Source of the DNA: Sulfurivermis sp040755915 | Lineage (GTDB): Bacteria; Pseudomonadota; Gammaproteobacteria; Thiohalomonadales; Thiohalomonadaceae | Assembly: GCA_040755915.1 (NCBI GenBank) | Contig: JBFLWM010000015.1 | Span: 1 to 64,000, forward strand | DNA length: 64,000 bases | Direction of reading: 5' to 3' | Shown: positions 1-9,700 of the stretch, piece after piece | Layout of the letters: each line of letters starts with the position of its first letter | Position numbering within the stretch: position 1 is the first letter of the stretch | Translations under genes and position numbers: made by a program | The notes under the pieces: model-generated | What the model saw: only the letters and a program-made list of their open reading frames with translations | What the model was told of the DNA's origin: nothing | Databases searched by the model: none

Positions 1-96
1 CGCCAAACGCGGCCAAAAGGCCGCAGGGATGAGCAAATACCGGCCTTGCCGGTGCGATTCGGCGCGTGATGACTCGCTGGGAGCGACGATTTTCTC

Positions 97-717
97 ATGG
101 TTGGTTACTTATTCAGAGCATCCTTAATATGGAATGTTATTGGCGCAGCCCTGATTGGCGCACTCCTATTAGCGCCAATTTATTACGCATATCTTTTATT
201 CAGAAAATCGCCAAAACTAACAAAAAACATTGATGATTACTCCCTCGCTGACTTTGAGCAGGGAATGCTCGATACCGCAATGCGAGAAGCACCCGAACTC
301 GCACGAACTCATCAAAAGAACCTTGAGAAAGGTTTGCGACTTACAAAGTCTGGTCAGTTTGATAAGAGATCAAATAATGGCAAGGATGCAGCATTAACAA
401 AGGCCAGACTGGATGAAAAACTTGAAGCAGTTGAATATCTGACTCACCTTCCATTAGAACGATTATCTAGTGCACTAGCTGGGAGAAAAGTGAAAATCTC
501 CGCTGGCGCTTCGCTGATCTCAGTATTGATTTCTTTTCTTGTGCTCAAAACGGTTATAGCAACCCCAGACGCGAGTTCTAGTCTTTTCGGTACGTACTTG
601 ATGTCGACTGCGATTTCTATCGGTTTTTTCGCTGGTTCATGGATACTCGCATCAGTTTGGTATTTTTTTTCTTTTCGGACAGTGAAGCTTCAACTCATAG
701 CACGTATGTTGGGCTGA
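97..717 (+). CDS. Hypothetical membrane protein, AT-rich
   Basis: A 206-aa protein that I do not recognise. It has a hydrophobic N-terminal segment (about residues 8-35), a charged, probably helical middle (about 40-125), and two hydrophobic segments near 133-155 and 165-192. This suggests an inner-membrane protein with a central cytoplasmic or periplasmic domain. The base composition is far more AT-rich than the rest of the window, with many A/T-ending codons, which suggests horizontal acquisition. No clear Shine-Dalgarno precedes the ATG, so the start is uncertain. It is bordered downstream by dispersed-repeat sequence and has no evident operon partner. Confidence 0.6.
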   Translation: MVGYLFRASLIWNVIGAALIGALLLAPIYYAYLLFRKSPKLTKNIDDYSLADFEQGMLDTAMREAPELARTHQKNLEKGLRLTKSGQFDKRSNNGKDAALTKARLDEKLEAVEYLTHLPLERLSSALAGRKVKISAGASLISVLISFLVLKTVIATPDASSSLFGTYLMSTAISIGFFAGSWILASVWYFFSFRTVKLQLIARMLG

Positions 718-780
718 CGCAGGAAGCCCAACAGTGCGGGCACGGCGGCTGTTCTGTTGGGCTTCGTACCTCAGCCCAAC
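708..780. repeat. Paired GTTGGGCT/AGCCCAAC hairpin repeats
   Basis: Two inverted repeats share the same 8-bp arms: 708-715 with 725-732, and 756-763 with 773-780. The first overlaps the stop codon of the upstream gene (715-717). Similar GTTGGGCT...AGCCCAAC intergenic repeats are, from memory, common in gammaproteobacterial genomes. Either hairpin could act as a terminator or mRNA 3' stabiliser, though neither is followed by a T-run. Confidence 0.7.
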
Positions 781-1192
781 CTACATTCGGGTTCTTTGTG
801 CGTGCGCGATGCCGCAGGCGAGCCGGGTTGAAACCCCGTCTGCCGCGCCGAGCATCGCAGCCCGAATCGGGACAAGCCCGCAGGGGAGCCGCCAGGGATG
901 GCGGGGCCTCGCCTTCGCGTCAGGAGGACGCGTAGGCGAGCGCCGATTCGGGCGAGAAGCACAGGGGACCGCGATAGCGGCGCGGGAGTCGGGCCGACTT
1001 TCTTTGGTTACTTTCTTTGGCGGGACAAAGAAAGTGACCCGCGCCCGGGGCGGCTCCCCGCATGAAAATCAGCGCGCGCAGCGCACCACACCCGTAGGTG
1101 TTACCTATCTCCCTGGACTAAACGTCTGGTGGGTGTGTCACCTACAACTGCTGTTCGCCGAGGGGACTCGGCTCCTACAGGCGAGGGACAGC
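781..1192. repeat. Gene-free stretch of dispersed-repeat sequence
   Basis: No credible gene is seen in this 412-bp stretch. It holds a GC-rich block (about 800-990). It also holds a strong inverted repeat, 1006-1019 with 1026-1039: 14-bp arms built on ACTTTCTTTG / CAAAGAAAGT, one G-T mismatch and a 6-nt loop. Two similar elements, GGTGTTACCTA (about 1096) and GTGTGTCACCTA (about 1133), look like a remnant of a mobile-element end, but this is a guess. The whole stretch reads as stacked intergenic repeats rather than one gene. Confidence 0.6.
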
Positions 1193-1750
1193 TCAGTGAC
1201 TCGCATCCCCATGCGACGCCGCACCGATCTTGTCCATCACCGCAAACAACACCCCCGAGATCACCAGCACCACATGGATCACCACCTTCCACGCCAGCGC
1301 CTTGTCCTGCTCGGTCCAGCCCCAGGCCGCGGTCTCGGCGCCGGCGCCGCCGGAGCCGATGTGCACGAAGGCCTTGAGCAGTTCGATGGCCGAGATGGCG
1401 ACGATGGAGGCGATCACCTTGGCCTTGAGGCCGGAGAAGTCGACCTTGCCCATCCAGTCGGGGCGATCCTCATGGCCGGCGGTGTTGATCTTGGAGACGA
1501 AGTTCTCGTAGCCGCTGAACACGATGATCAGCAGCAGGTTGGCCACCAGCGACATGTCCACCAGGGTGAGCAGGGCGAGGATGAAGTCGGCTTCCTTGTA
1601 CTCCAGCACATGGGGCAGCAGGTGGAAGAATTCCTGGCCGAACTTCACCAGCAGCATGCCGATGCCGGCCACCAGGCCGAGATAGAACGGCGCCAGCAGC
1701 CAGCGGCTGTTGAATACCAGCACTTCGATACCATGCTCCAGTCGCTTCAC
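1193..1750 (-). CDS. UPF0114 family membrane protein (YqhA-like, TIGR00645)
   Basis: This 185-aa protein matches the UPF0114/TIGR00645 pattern: an N-terminal R-W-L-L-A-P-F-Y-L-G-L segment, a central M-S-L-V-A-N-L-L-L-I-I-V-F-S-G-Y-E-N-F-V segment and a following W-M-G-K-V-D-F-S-G-L-K segment. Three to four membrane helices are expected (about 15-38, 55-78, 110-135, 150-175). The length is slightly above the E. coli YqhA homologue. The function is unknown; inner-membrane location is inferred. It is monocistronic, with repeat sequence downstream and the convergently unrelated MBL gene upstream on the same strand. Confidence 0.88.
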   Translation of the reverse strand: MKRLEHGIEVLVFNSRWLLAPFYLGLVAGIGMLLVKFGQEFFHLLPHVLEYKEADFILALLTLVDMSLVANLLLIIVFSGYENFVSKINTAGHEDRPDWMGKVDFSGLKAKVIASIVAISAIELLKAFVHIGSGGAGAETAAWGWTEQDKALAWKVVIHVVLVISGVLFAVMDKIGAASHGDASH

Positions 1751-1826
1751 GTCCAGGGTCTCCGCGTTATCGGTTCACTGGGCGCGAATTGTGGGCGAAC
1801 CGCCTGAAATTGCAAGAGGCGACCGC

Positions 1827-2774
1827 TCAGAACGACTCTTCCTCGATCTCCAGCAGCGCCAGGCTGATGTGCTTGCCCAGCTCGTCGTCGAAGCCGGGCC
1901 AGTCGGCAAAGCGCGCCAGGTCGGCGGCCACCCGCGGCTTCATCTCGAAATCGGCCAGCCCCTCGTCGTAGTACTTCTTCACCGCCGCCTTGAGTTCGGC
2001 CAGGTAGTCGCGGTAGGCACGCACCAGCGCCCAGTCGCCGGTCTTGCCATGGCCGGGCACCAGCACGCGCGCCTGCAGCTTCATCGCCGCCTCCAGGGTG
2101 GCGATGTTGCCGGCGAACCTGCCGTCGTCCATGCGGATGATGCGGCGGTTGGTGGCGTTGTCGGCGAGGAACAGCACGTCCTCCTGCGGCACCTCGATCA
2201 TCAGATCGGAGTTGGAGTGGGCGATGCCGAAGTGGCGGAAGCGGAAGGTGATGCCGCCCACCTCGACCTGGTCGCCGTCCTGCACCGCGGTATTGGGGCC
2301 GACCACGCGGGTGCCGCGGGTGGCGCCCGCCGTAAGCTGCTCCATGTTGGCCACCCAGCTGTCGCCCACACCGGCCTCGATGCCGGCGATCATGTTGGGA
2401 TGGCCGTAGATGGCGACGGCCGGGTCGGCCTCGCGGAAGGCCTGGTTGCCGAGCCAGTGGTCGCCGTGGACGTGGGTATTGAGCACGGCGACGATCTTCT
2501 GCTGACTGAGCTTGCGGATCTGGCGCAGCACCATTTCGCCGGTCTGCACCGAGGAACCCGGATCGATCACCACCACGCCGGCGGCGGTGAGCACGAAGGC
2601 GGGGTTGTTCATGAAGCCCTGGTTCTCCGCCGTGGGGTAGCCCACCGGGCCGTGGATGACGTAGGTGCGCGGCGCCACCTGTTCCGCCGCATAGTCGGGC
2701 ACGGCGGGGCCGCGTTCGGCGGCAATGACGCTGGAGCAGAACAGCAGGGCGGCCAGGGCGGAAATGTGTTTCAT
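1827..2774 (-). CDS. Secreted MBL-fold metallo-hydrolase
   Basis: A 315-aa protein with a signal peptide (residues 1-18, ending A-A-E-R) followed by a metallo-beta-lactamase fold. The zinc motif is visible as T-H-V-H-G-D-H-W with H101, H103, D105 and H106. Later ligand positions are the H in the H-F-G-I-A-H-S segment, the D in L-F-L-A-D-N and the H in V-P-G-H-G-K. Periplasmic hydrolases of this shape occur beside quinoprotein and sulfur oxidation genes, but no such neighbour is present, so the substrate is unknown. The start at 2774 was chosen because it begins the signal peptide. It is divergent from nfeD, with about 100 bp between. Confidence 0.85.
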   Translation of the reverse strand: MKHISALAALLFCSSVIAAERGPAVPDYAAEQVAPRTYVIHGPVGYPTAENQGFMNNPAFVLTAAGVVVIDPGSSVQTGEMVLRQIRKLSQQKIVAVLNTHVHGDHWLGNQAFREADPAVAIYGHPNMIAGIEAGVGDSWVANMEQLTAGATRGTRVVGPNTAVQDGDQVEVGGITFRFRHFGIAHSNSDLMIEVPQEDVLFLADNATNRRIIRMDDGRFAGNIATLEAAMKLQARVLVPGHGKTGDWALVRAYRDYLAELKAAVKKYYDEGLADFEMKPRVAADLARFADWPGFDDELGKHISLALLEIEEESF

Positions 2775-2875
2775 CGGGCTCCTCGTGAAATCATCGGGGT
2801 GCCGGCGCGGTGGCGGGCACGGGATCGGCGGCATATCCTTGGGGCTGGGCCCGTCGCAAGGATGTTACCGATAAG

Positions 2876-4210
2876 ATGCGCTGCCGCCGGCTTTATTCCC
2901 TGCTGTTCCTGCTGTTGCTGGCGCCGGCCTGGGCCGCGCCGCAGGGCCTGCGCCTGGATATCGACGGGGCCATCGGCCCGGCCACGGTGGACTACGTGCA
3001 GCGCGCCCTGCAACGCGCCAGCGCGGAGCGTGCCGAGCTGGTGCTGCTGCGGCTGGATACGCCGGGCGGGCTGGACTCGGCCATGCGCGACATCATCAAG
3101 GACATCCTCGCCTCCCCGGTGCCGGTAGTCACCTATGTGCATCCCCGGGGCGCCCGCGCCGCCAGCGCCGGCACCTATCTGCTCTATGCCAGCCACGTGG
3201 CGGCGATGACGCCGGCCACCAACCTCGGCGCGGCGACGCCGGTGTCCATCGCCCCGGCCGGCATGACGCCGCCCGCCGCGCCGGGCGCAGACGGCGAGAA
3301 GGACGAAAAGGCCCCGGCCGGCAGTGCCATGGAGCGCAAGGTGGTGAATGACGCGGTGGCCTATATCCGCGGCCTCGCCTCGCTGCGCGGCCGCAACGCC
3401 GACTGGGCCGAGCAGGCGGTGCGCGAGGCCGCCAGCCTGGAGGCGCAGGAGGCGCTCAGGCTCCGGGTGATCGACATCCTCGCCGCCGACGTGGACGACC
3501 TGCTGCGGCAGCTGCACGGCCGCACGGTGCAACTGCCGGACGGCGCGCGCGCGCTGAACACCGACGGCCTGGTGCTGGAAACCGTGGCGCCGGACTGGCG
3601 CAACCGGCTGCTCGCCGCCATCACCGATCCCAACATCGCCTACATCCTGATGCTCATCGGCATCTACGGCCTGATCTTCGAATTCGCCAATCCCGGCTCC
3701 ATCGTTCCCGGCGTGGTCGGCGCCATCTGCCTGCTCGTCGCCCTGTTCGCCTTCCAGGTGCTGCCGGTGAACTACGCGGGGCTGGCCTTGATCCTGCTCG
3801 GCGTCGCCCTCATGGTGGCAGAGGCCTTCGTGCCCAGTTTCGGCGCCCTCGGCCTCGGCGGCGTGGCGGCCTTCGTCATCGGCTCGATCATGCTGTTCGA
3901 CAGCGACATCCCCGGTCTCGCCGTCGCGCGCCCGCTCATCGGCGCCTTCGCCCTGCTCTCCGCCGGCCTGTTCGTGCTGGTGGTCGGCATGGCGCTCAAG
4001 GCACGGCACCGGCCGGTGGTGAGCGGCGCCGAGGAGATGCTCGGCGCTGCGGGCGAGGTGATCGACGCCGGCGGCCGGGTGCGCGTGCACAGCGAGCTGT
4101 GGCAGGCGCAGAGCGACGTGCCGCTGCATGCCGGCGACAAGGTGCGCGTCACCGGGCGCGACGGGCTCACCCTGCGGGTGGTGCCGGAACGAAAAGCAAC
4201 GGAGGATTGA
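2876..4210 (+). CDS. nfeD: NfeD family membrane-bound serine protease (ClpP class)
   Basis: A 444-aa long-form NfeD protein: signal peptide (1-20), ClpP-like protease domain (about 22-215), four or so membrane helices (about 245-360) and a C-terminal OB-fold NfeD domain (about 385-440, with G-A-A-G-E-V and L-R-V-V-P). The predicted catalytic Ser97 lies in A-R-A-A-S-A-G-T-Y and Lys155 in M-E-R-K-V-V-N, matching the Ser-Lys dyad known for archaeal 1510-N. The family cleaves the hydrophobic C-terminus of the partner stomatin. The slipin gene follows after 3 bp, so the two form the classic operon. The ATG at 2876 gives a clean signal peptide. Confidence 0.92.
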   Translation: MRCRRLYSLLFLLLLAPAWAAPQGLRLDIDGAIGPATVDYVQRALQRASAERAELVLLRLDTPGGLDSAMRDIIKDILASPVPVVTYVHPRGARAASAGTYLLYASHVAAMTPATNLGAATPVSIAPAGMTPPAAPGADGEKDEKAPAGSAMERKVVNDAVAYIRGLASLRGRNADWAEQAVREAASLEAQEALRLRVIDILAADVDDLLRQLHGRTVQLPDGARALNTDGLVLETVAPDWRNRLLAAITDPNIAYILMLIGIYGLIFEFANPGSIVPGVVGAICLLVALFAFQVLPVNYAGLALILLGVALMVAEAFVPSFGALGLGGVAAFVIGSIMLFDSDIPGLAVARPLIGAFALLSAGLFVLVVGMALKARHRPVVSGAEEMLGAAGEVIDAGGRVRVHSELWQAQSDVPLHAGDKVRVTGRDGLTLRVVPERKATED

Positions 4211-4213
4211 ACC

Positions 4214-4963
4214 ATGATCGGCTACTTCAGTTATCTGCTGTTCGGCTTCATCGCCATCCTGCTGCTGTCGGCGATCCGCATCCTGCGCGAATACGAGCGC
4301 GGCGTGGTGTTCATGCTGGGCCGCTTCTGGAAGGTGAAGGGGCCGGGCCTGATCATCGTCATCCCGGTGATCCAGACCATGGAGCGCGTCGACCTGCGCA
4401 CCATCGTGATGGACGTGCCGAGCCAGGATGTGATCTCGCGCGACAACGTCTCGGTCAAGGTCAACGCAGTGATCTACTTCCGCGTCATGGACCCGGAGAA
4501 GGCCATCATCCAGGTGGAGAACTTCTATGAGGCCACCTCGCAGCTGGCGCAGACCACGCTGCGTTCGGTGCTGGGCCAGCACGAGCTGGACGACATGCTG
4601 GCCGAGCGCGACAAGCTCAATGCCGACATCCAGCGCATCCTCGATCAGCAGACCGACGCCTGGGGCATCAAGGTGGCCAACGTGGAGATCAAGCACGTCG
4701 ACATCGACGAGAGCATGATCCGCGCCATCGCCAAGCAGGCCGAGGCCGAACGCCTGCGCCGCGCCAAGGTGATCCTGGCCGAGGGCGAGGAACAGGCCGC
4801 CGAGAAACTGCGCCAGGCCGGCGCCATCCTCGCCACCCAGCCCGAGTCGCTGCAACTGCGCTACCTGCAGACCCTGAACGAAATCGGTGCCGACAAGAAC
4901 AGCACCATCGTGTTCCCGCTGCCCATGGACCTCATCGAGCCGCTGCTGAAGAAATTGAAGTGA
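4214..4963 (+). CDS. Slipin (stomatin/prohibitin-like SPFH protein)
   Basis: A 249-aa bacterial slipin: an N-terminal membrane anchor (about 5-25), then an SPFH/band-7 domain with E-Y-E-R-G-V-V-F-M-L-G-R and G-P-G-L-I-I-V-I-P. A helical region rich in A-E-A-E-R follows (about 170-205). Slipins form oligomers on the inner membrane and are proteolytic partners of NfeD. The start lies 3 bp after the nfeD stop, implying translational coupling. The conserved C-terminal hydrophobic stretch I-V-F-P-L-P-M-D is the usual NfeD cleavage region in the family; that role here is inferred. Confidence 0.93.
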   Translation: MIGYFSYLLFGFIAILLLSAIRILREYERGVVFMLGRFWKVKGPGLIIVIPVIQTMERVDLRTIVMDVPSQDVISRDNVSVKVNAVIYFRVMDPEKAIIQVENFYEATSQLAQTTLRSVLGQHELDDMLAERDKLNADIQRILDQQTDAWGIKVANVEIKHVDIDESMIRAIAKQAEAERLRRAKVILAEGEEQAAEKLRQAGAILATQPESLQLRYLQTLNEIGADKNSTIVFPLPMDLIEPLLKKLK

Positions 4964-5003
4964 CAAGCAGGATTGTTTGCCTCTTCTTGTCACTTGCAAC
5001 TGG
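4958..5003. repeat. Inverted CTTGTCACTT heptamer-type repeat
   Basis: AAGTGACAAG (4958-4967, overlapping the slipin stop) pairs perfectly with CTTGTCACTT (4986-4995). The right arm continues as CTTGTCA-CTTGCAA-CTGG, a 7-nt period. Related heptamers occur at about 18091 and 47361-47440. It could serve as an attenuator between the slipin and the next gene. Confidence 0.6.
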
Positions 5004-5011
5004 TTTTAATA

Positions 5012-5461
5012 ATGGACGAAACCGAATTCAAAGCCACCTACCGCAACTACAACGACAGCCCCTGCGTCTTCGCCAAGGCGCTGCTGTCGCGCTGCGCCGG
5101 CTGTTCGCGCGCGCAGAAGGTAAACATCGCCGAGCGCGAGGCCATGGCGTGCACGTCCGAGGCCGCCCGCCGGCAATGCCTGGAACTGCTGCCGCTGCTG
5201 CGCAGCAAGGCGCTGTTCTCACTCAAGCTGACCCACGTGGAAGGCCCGCTGCCGCACGGCAAGGAGATGAAGGTGCAGTGCGGTGGCCTGCTCGGCCTGC
5301 GCACGGCACAGGAGCCGTCCGCCGAAGGGCCGGTCACCGATGTCTACAGCCTGGTCACCGCCGCCGCCGCGGACTTCGGCGGGCTGGCGGCATTGCCCTA
5401 CAGCGAGATCGTCAAGAGCGTGGTCGGTTATGTGCCGCGCAAGCGCGGCCGCAGCGCCTGA
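5012..5461 (+). CDS. Hypothetical Cys-rich protein
   Basis: A 149-aa soluble protein that I do not recognise. Cysteines at about residues 18, 28, 31 (C-A-G-C), 47, 56 and 90 could bind a metal or an Fe-S cluster. There is no signal peptide or membrane segment. It starts after the heptamer repeat 3' of the slipin gene; the ATG at 5012 is preferred because the upstream in-frame ATG at 4973 would put repeat sequence into the protein. It may be co-transcribed with nfeD-slipin, but the 48-bp gap with a hairpin leaves that open. Confidence 0.7.
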   Translation: MDETEFKATYRNYNDSPCVFAKALLSRCAGCSRAQKVNIAEREAMACTSEAARRQCLELLPLLRSKALFSLKLTHVEGPLPHGKEMKVQCGGLLGLRTAQEPSAEGPVTDVYSLVTAAAADFGGLAALPYSEIVKSVVGYVPRKRGRSA

Positions 5462-5545
5462 ATCTGCCCGCCAGTTGATCGCCGACAAAGCATGCCGGTG
5501 CGTACCCGGCCATACTTGGGACTCCCCTCTACCGGAGTTGCGATC

Positions 5546-5872
5546 ATGAAACCGACCGTTCCCTTCCTCCTCCTGCTGTGCATCGCCTTCCCTGCCGCCG
5601 CGCAGCAACCGCTGCCACCGCTGCCGCCCATGCCCACCTTCGCCGAGTTCGATGCCGACGGCGACGGCGCCGTCACCGAGCAGGAGTTCGTCGATGCGCG
5701 CAACAAGCGCATCGCCGCACGCGCCGGCGAAGGACGGCCGATGCGCGGTCTGGCGCAGGCGGAGGAATTCAAGGATATCGACAGCAACGGCGACGGCCGT
5801 CTCAGCCGTGAGGAGTTCGAGGCGCACCAGAACCGCCACCGGCCGCAGCGGCCCGGCGGCTATCCGCGCTGA
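5546..5872 (+). CDS. Periplasmic EF-hand protein
   Basis: A 108-aa protein with a signal peptide (1-19, ending A-A-A-Q). It carries two EF-hand calcium loops, D-A-D-G-D-G-A-V-T-E-Q-E (about 35-46) and D-S-N-G-D-G-R-L-S-R-E-E (about 77-88). The acidic 1, 3, 5 and 12 positions are all present, so calcium binding is likely. It is probably periplasmic. A Pro-rich linker precedes the first loop and a basic H-R-P-Q-R-P tail ends the protein. The role is unknown. The ATG at 5546 gives the clean signal peptide. It is convergent with the ParA gene, 6 bp away. Confidence 0.85.
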   Translation: MKPTVPFLLLLCIAFPAAAQQPLPPLPPMPTFAEFDADGDGAVTEQEFVDARNKRIAARAGEGRPMRGLAQAEEFKDIDSNGDGRLSREEFEAHQNRHRPQRPGGYPR

Positions 5873-5878
5873 CCTGCT

Positions 5879-6640
5879 TCAGCCGTGCTCCAGCCAGCGG
5901 ATCAGCGCCTCCCACTGGCGCTGGTCCTGGTTCACGCCGGCACGCTTGAGGTCGTGGATGCCGACGCCCAGTTCGGCGGCACGCACGTAGTTCTGCGTGT
6001 CGCGCAGGCGGGCGACGAAGGGGATGTTGAGGGAGTTGAGGAATTTTTCCAGCGACTGGTAGACCTTGGTGTTCTCGCGCACGCGGTTCGCCACCACGCC
6101 GACGCGGATGTTGCGCGCCCGCACCTTGGCCACCAGCAGCAGGTCCTGGATGAAGCGCGAGGCGGCATGGATGTCGATGGGCGACGGCAGCACCGGGATC
6201 AGGATGGCGTCGATCTCGCGCATCAGTTCGATGAGCTGATGGCCCTGCACGCCGGCCGGGGCATCGAGCACCACGCGCTCGGCGCCGTCGGGGATGCGCA
6301 TCAGGAAGGAACGGGTGACGCCGGACACCACCGGGCGGTGGGCGGAGACGCCGTGGATCGGCTTGGCCTCGTTGCTGCGCAGCGACAGCCACTGCATGGA
6401 GGAGCCCTGCGGGTCGTGATCGATGAGTACCGTGCCGCGGCCCTGGCGGGCGTAGTAGCTGGCGAGGTTGGTGGCGATGGTGGTCTTGCCGCAGCCGCCC
6501 TTGGCATTGATCACCAGGAATTGGCGCACCGACGAATGCAGACCGCCCGCCCGCCCCAGGGGCTGGGTGGCGCCACGCAGTGCAGTCGGCATGCCCTGTT
6601 CCATAATCCGCGATACTCTGTCCATAGTTACGAGCCACAC
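5879..6640 (-). CDS. ParA/MinD-type ATPase, orphan
   Basis: A ParA-superfamily ATPase of about 250 aa. It has the deviant Walker A K-G-G-C-G-K-T-T (about 46-53), switch I D-H-D-P-Q-G-S-S and Walker B V-V-L-D-A-P-A-G. Such proteins move cargo using nucleotide-dependent DNA or membrane binding. No ParB or parS-like gene is adjacent, so this looks like an orphan cargo positioner rather than a chromosome partition pair. The start is ambiguous: a GTG at 6640, or ATG codons at 6625 or 6604; the conserved domain begins only near residue 38. The upstream region 6641-6766 is AT-rich and is probably the promoter. Confidence 0.85.
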   Translation of the reverse strand: MWLVTMDRVSRIMEQGMPTALRGATQPLGRAGGLHSSVRQFLVINAKGGCGKTTIATNLASYYARQGRGTVLIDHDPQGSSMQWLSLRSNEAKPIHGVSAHRPVVSGVTRSFLMRIPDGAERVVLDAPAGVQGHQLIELMREIDAILIPVLPSPIDIHAASRFIQDLLLVAKVRARNIRVGVVANRVRENTKVYQSLEKFLNSLNIPFVARLRDTQNYVRAAELGVGIHDLKRAGVNQDQRQWEALIRWLEHG

Positions 6641-6766
6641 CTAAACCATTACGACAACTTATGGCTGTAACTTTAACATATTCCTTGATTTTTTCTCCAA
6701 GGATAATTCTACCCCGAAGCGCCGGGCCGGCGCCGAGATGCGGCTCACAGGCCGCCCGCCTCCCGC

Positions 6767-9700
6767 TCAGCGCTCGATGACGTACTGCAGGTCGGCGCCG
6801 CTCTGCTCGGCCCCCTGTTCCATCTTCAGGCTCCAGTGGGTGGAGAGCTGGTAGCGCAGGCGCAAGCGGTTGGCGGTCTCCCACAGCCCCACGGCATATT
6901 GAAGGTATAGCCGCGGACTCAGATACTTGCCCAGCACCACGGACGCCTCGTCGCTGGTCGCCCCCTGCTCCAGGGTGACCTCGTCCAGGCCGAACTGCAG
7001 GGCGATGCCGCGGGCGGCACGCTCGCCGCCGAGGGCGAAGGCGGCACGGTACAGGGCATCGGCCTCGGTGCGCGAGGTGGCGGTGAGCGGGCGCCCCAGC
7101 ACCAGCCACGCCAGGGTCTCGCTCTCCTCCAGCACCGGCTCCGAGAACAGACGCAGGCGCGGGTCCTTCAGCCGCCCGCTTACCTCAACGCCCACCACCT
7201 GGGTCTGCTCCGGCAGCGGGCGCACCGCGCGCACGTCCAGCCCCGGATTGTCCGGCGGGCTGTCCACGAACAGCAGACGGCCGCGCTCCACCACCAGATT
7301 CTGGCCATAGGCCTCGTAGCGGCCGTCATGGACGTTGAGCTCGCCCTGGGCTCGGGTCAGCCCCGGCGTCTCGCCGCGCAGGCTGACCGCACCGGCGAGA
7401 CGGCCGGAAAAACCGTAGCCCTCCAGGCGCACGCGCTCGCCGGCCACCAGGCGCAGGTCCAGGGCCAGGCGCCAGCGGCGCAGCGCCGCCTCCTCTTCGA
7501 CGGCATCCACGATCACCTCGTCCGGCGACACATCCACCGCCGTGGGCAGGCGCGGCAGGTTGATGTCGGCCTGCGGCACCTCCAGCCGGCCTGCTACGCT
7601 GATCTGCCCCGCAACGCCGCGCTGCCCGGTACCGCCGGCCTCCAGCACCACCTTCAGGTCCGGCGACACCAGGGCGCGCCCCTGCACCAGGCGCACCAGC
7701 TCGAATCGCTCGCCCTTGAGGCCCAGCTCCACGCGCCAGCGGTCCAGGCGGTCGGCCACCAGCAGCCCGTCCACCGTCAGCTGCCCCGGCCCGGAACGGG
7801 CGCTGCCGTGCAGGGTCAGGCTGCGGCCGTCACTGGAACGTCCCTCCAGGTGAATGTTGGTCAGGCGGGTACCGGCGGCGGGCAACAGCACGCTGCCGTC
7901 GCGCAGCCCCAGCTCGCCGCGCAGCGCCGGGTCGCCCAGGGTCCCCGCCAGCTGCAGATGCACCTGCAAGCGGCCGGCCGGACGCAGCAGGTTGGGTTCC
8001 AGATAGGTCAGCCAGTCGAGCCGCTCGGCCGCCAGGTCGAGGCGGCCGCGCAGCGGCTGGGCCTCGCGCAGCGGCTGGCCGGGCAGCCAGCCGGGCAGGC
8101 TCAGATGCAGCTCGCCGCCACCGTCCGCCGCCATCGCCTGCAAACGGGCGCCGAGCCCCGCCGCGTCGCCGTCCACGTCCAGTTGCAGGGTGGAAAGCGC
8201 GGTTTCCACCGCGCCCTCCGGCAGGCGGTAGAGCAGGCGGGCCTCCGCCGTGCCCAGGCGGCCGATCAGCTGCCGCACCTCGCCGGCGCTCCCCGTCACC
8301 ACCACCGCCCCGCCAACCCGGCCGCTCACCGCCAGGTCGCTGCGCGGCAGCCAGGGCTCCAGCAGGGCCAGCGGCACCTCGGCCAGCGCCCCGCTGGCCT
8401 GCCATTCACCGGCCGCACTCTCGCCACCGACACACACCTCACCCCGGCCCTTCCAGCACCAGGGCTGCAAATGGCCGCTCCCGCCCCCCCAGCTCAGGGT
8501 CGCCGGCGCCGCCTGCCACTCTCCCAGCTGCGCCGAGGTCAGACGGCCGCGCTGCAGCTCACCCTCCCAGCGCCGCTCCGCCCAGCGGCCGCGCGCCACC
8601 ACCTCCAGCGTATTGCCCGCCCCCAGCAGGGACAGGTCGATGTCATGCTGCGCGGCGCTGCCCCGGGCCTGCAACCGGGCGGCCTCCAGTTGCCGGCCGC
8701 CGTACGCCAGCCCGGCCAGCTGCGTCTCCAGCCGCCAGGGATGGACACCGGCCAGATCGATATCCGCCTGCATAGCGGCTGAGGCCAGGGCGGTCCCGGC
8801 CCAGACGAGCTCGGTCCCCTTGCCTTCCAGGCGCAGGCGCGGCGTCTGCTCCGCCCCCTCCACCCGCCCGCTCAGGGTGATCCGGCCAGCCGCCTGCGGC
8901 CACAACCTCGCCAGGTCCGCTGCCTCCAGCTGCCAGCGCAGATCCCAGGCCTTGCCGGCCCCGCCGCGGGCGCTGAAACGGGCACCACCGCCACGCAGCT
9001 CCAGCCGCGCCACATTCAGCTGGGGCCCATCACGCAAGTGACCGCTCACATCCGCCTCGCCGGTCAGTGTGGCCGACCAGCGCGCATCCAGCTGGCCGGG
9101 GTCGACCCCGTCGGCCCGCAGGCGGCTGCGCCACGCCAGACCGTTGCGCCAGCCCAGCGTGGCCTCGCCGCGCCAGTCGCCCGCCAGCCACTGCCCGGCC
9201 AGGGATGAAAACTTCACCCCGGCGAGATCACCGGCGAAGTCAGTGCTCACACTGGCGGGCGGCATGCCTGCCGCCACCGCCTCCAGACTGAGCCTGCCGC
9301 GATAGTCGCCGGGCAGGCCGGCCGCCTCCAGCCGGCCGCTGCTGCGCCAGCCGGACAGGCGCGGGTGAACGAGCCCCTCCCACTGCGCCGTCACCTCGGC
9401 CGCCGCCGCGCCGCCGGGCCAGGCCCCCTGCAACCGCACCTCGCCCCCGCCGTCCAGCGGCCGCAGCACCAGCCGCTCCAGCTGCAACCCCGCGACCCCG
9501 TAACCGGCCGCGCCGTTGAAGGCCCAGCGCCCGGCCTGCGCCTGTGCCGCCGTGCCCTCCAGCACCACGGCCAACCCGCCGCCGCTGCCCGTCACCTGTC
9601 CCTGGCCACCCAGGCTCATGGCCGGCCAACCGGTGTGCAGGCGGGACGGGTCGACGGGCGGCAACTCGAACTGCGCCTGCCAGCGCAGGGGCGCCTCCTG

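Noticed and set aside
1..96. Possible gene end or terminator hairpin (GCGGCC / GGCCGC at 9-24)
   Set aside because: Too little sequence before it to link it with a gene; no T-run.
734..1807. Plus-strand open frame across the repeat region and UPF0114
   Set aside because: Overlaps dispersed repeats and runs antisense to the UPF0114 gene; product lacks recognisable domains.
2771..4999. Minus-strand open frame of 742 codons
   Set aside because: Antisense to nfeD and the slipin gene; low-complexity His/Gln/Asp-rich product typical of GC-rich shadows.
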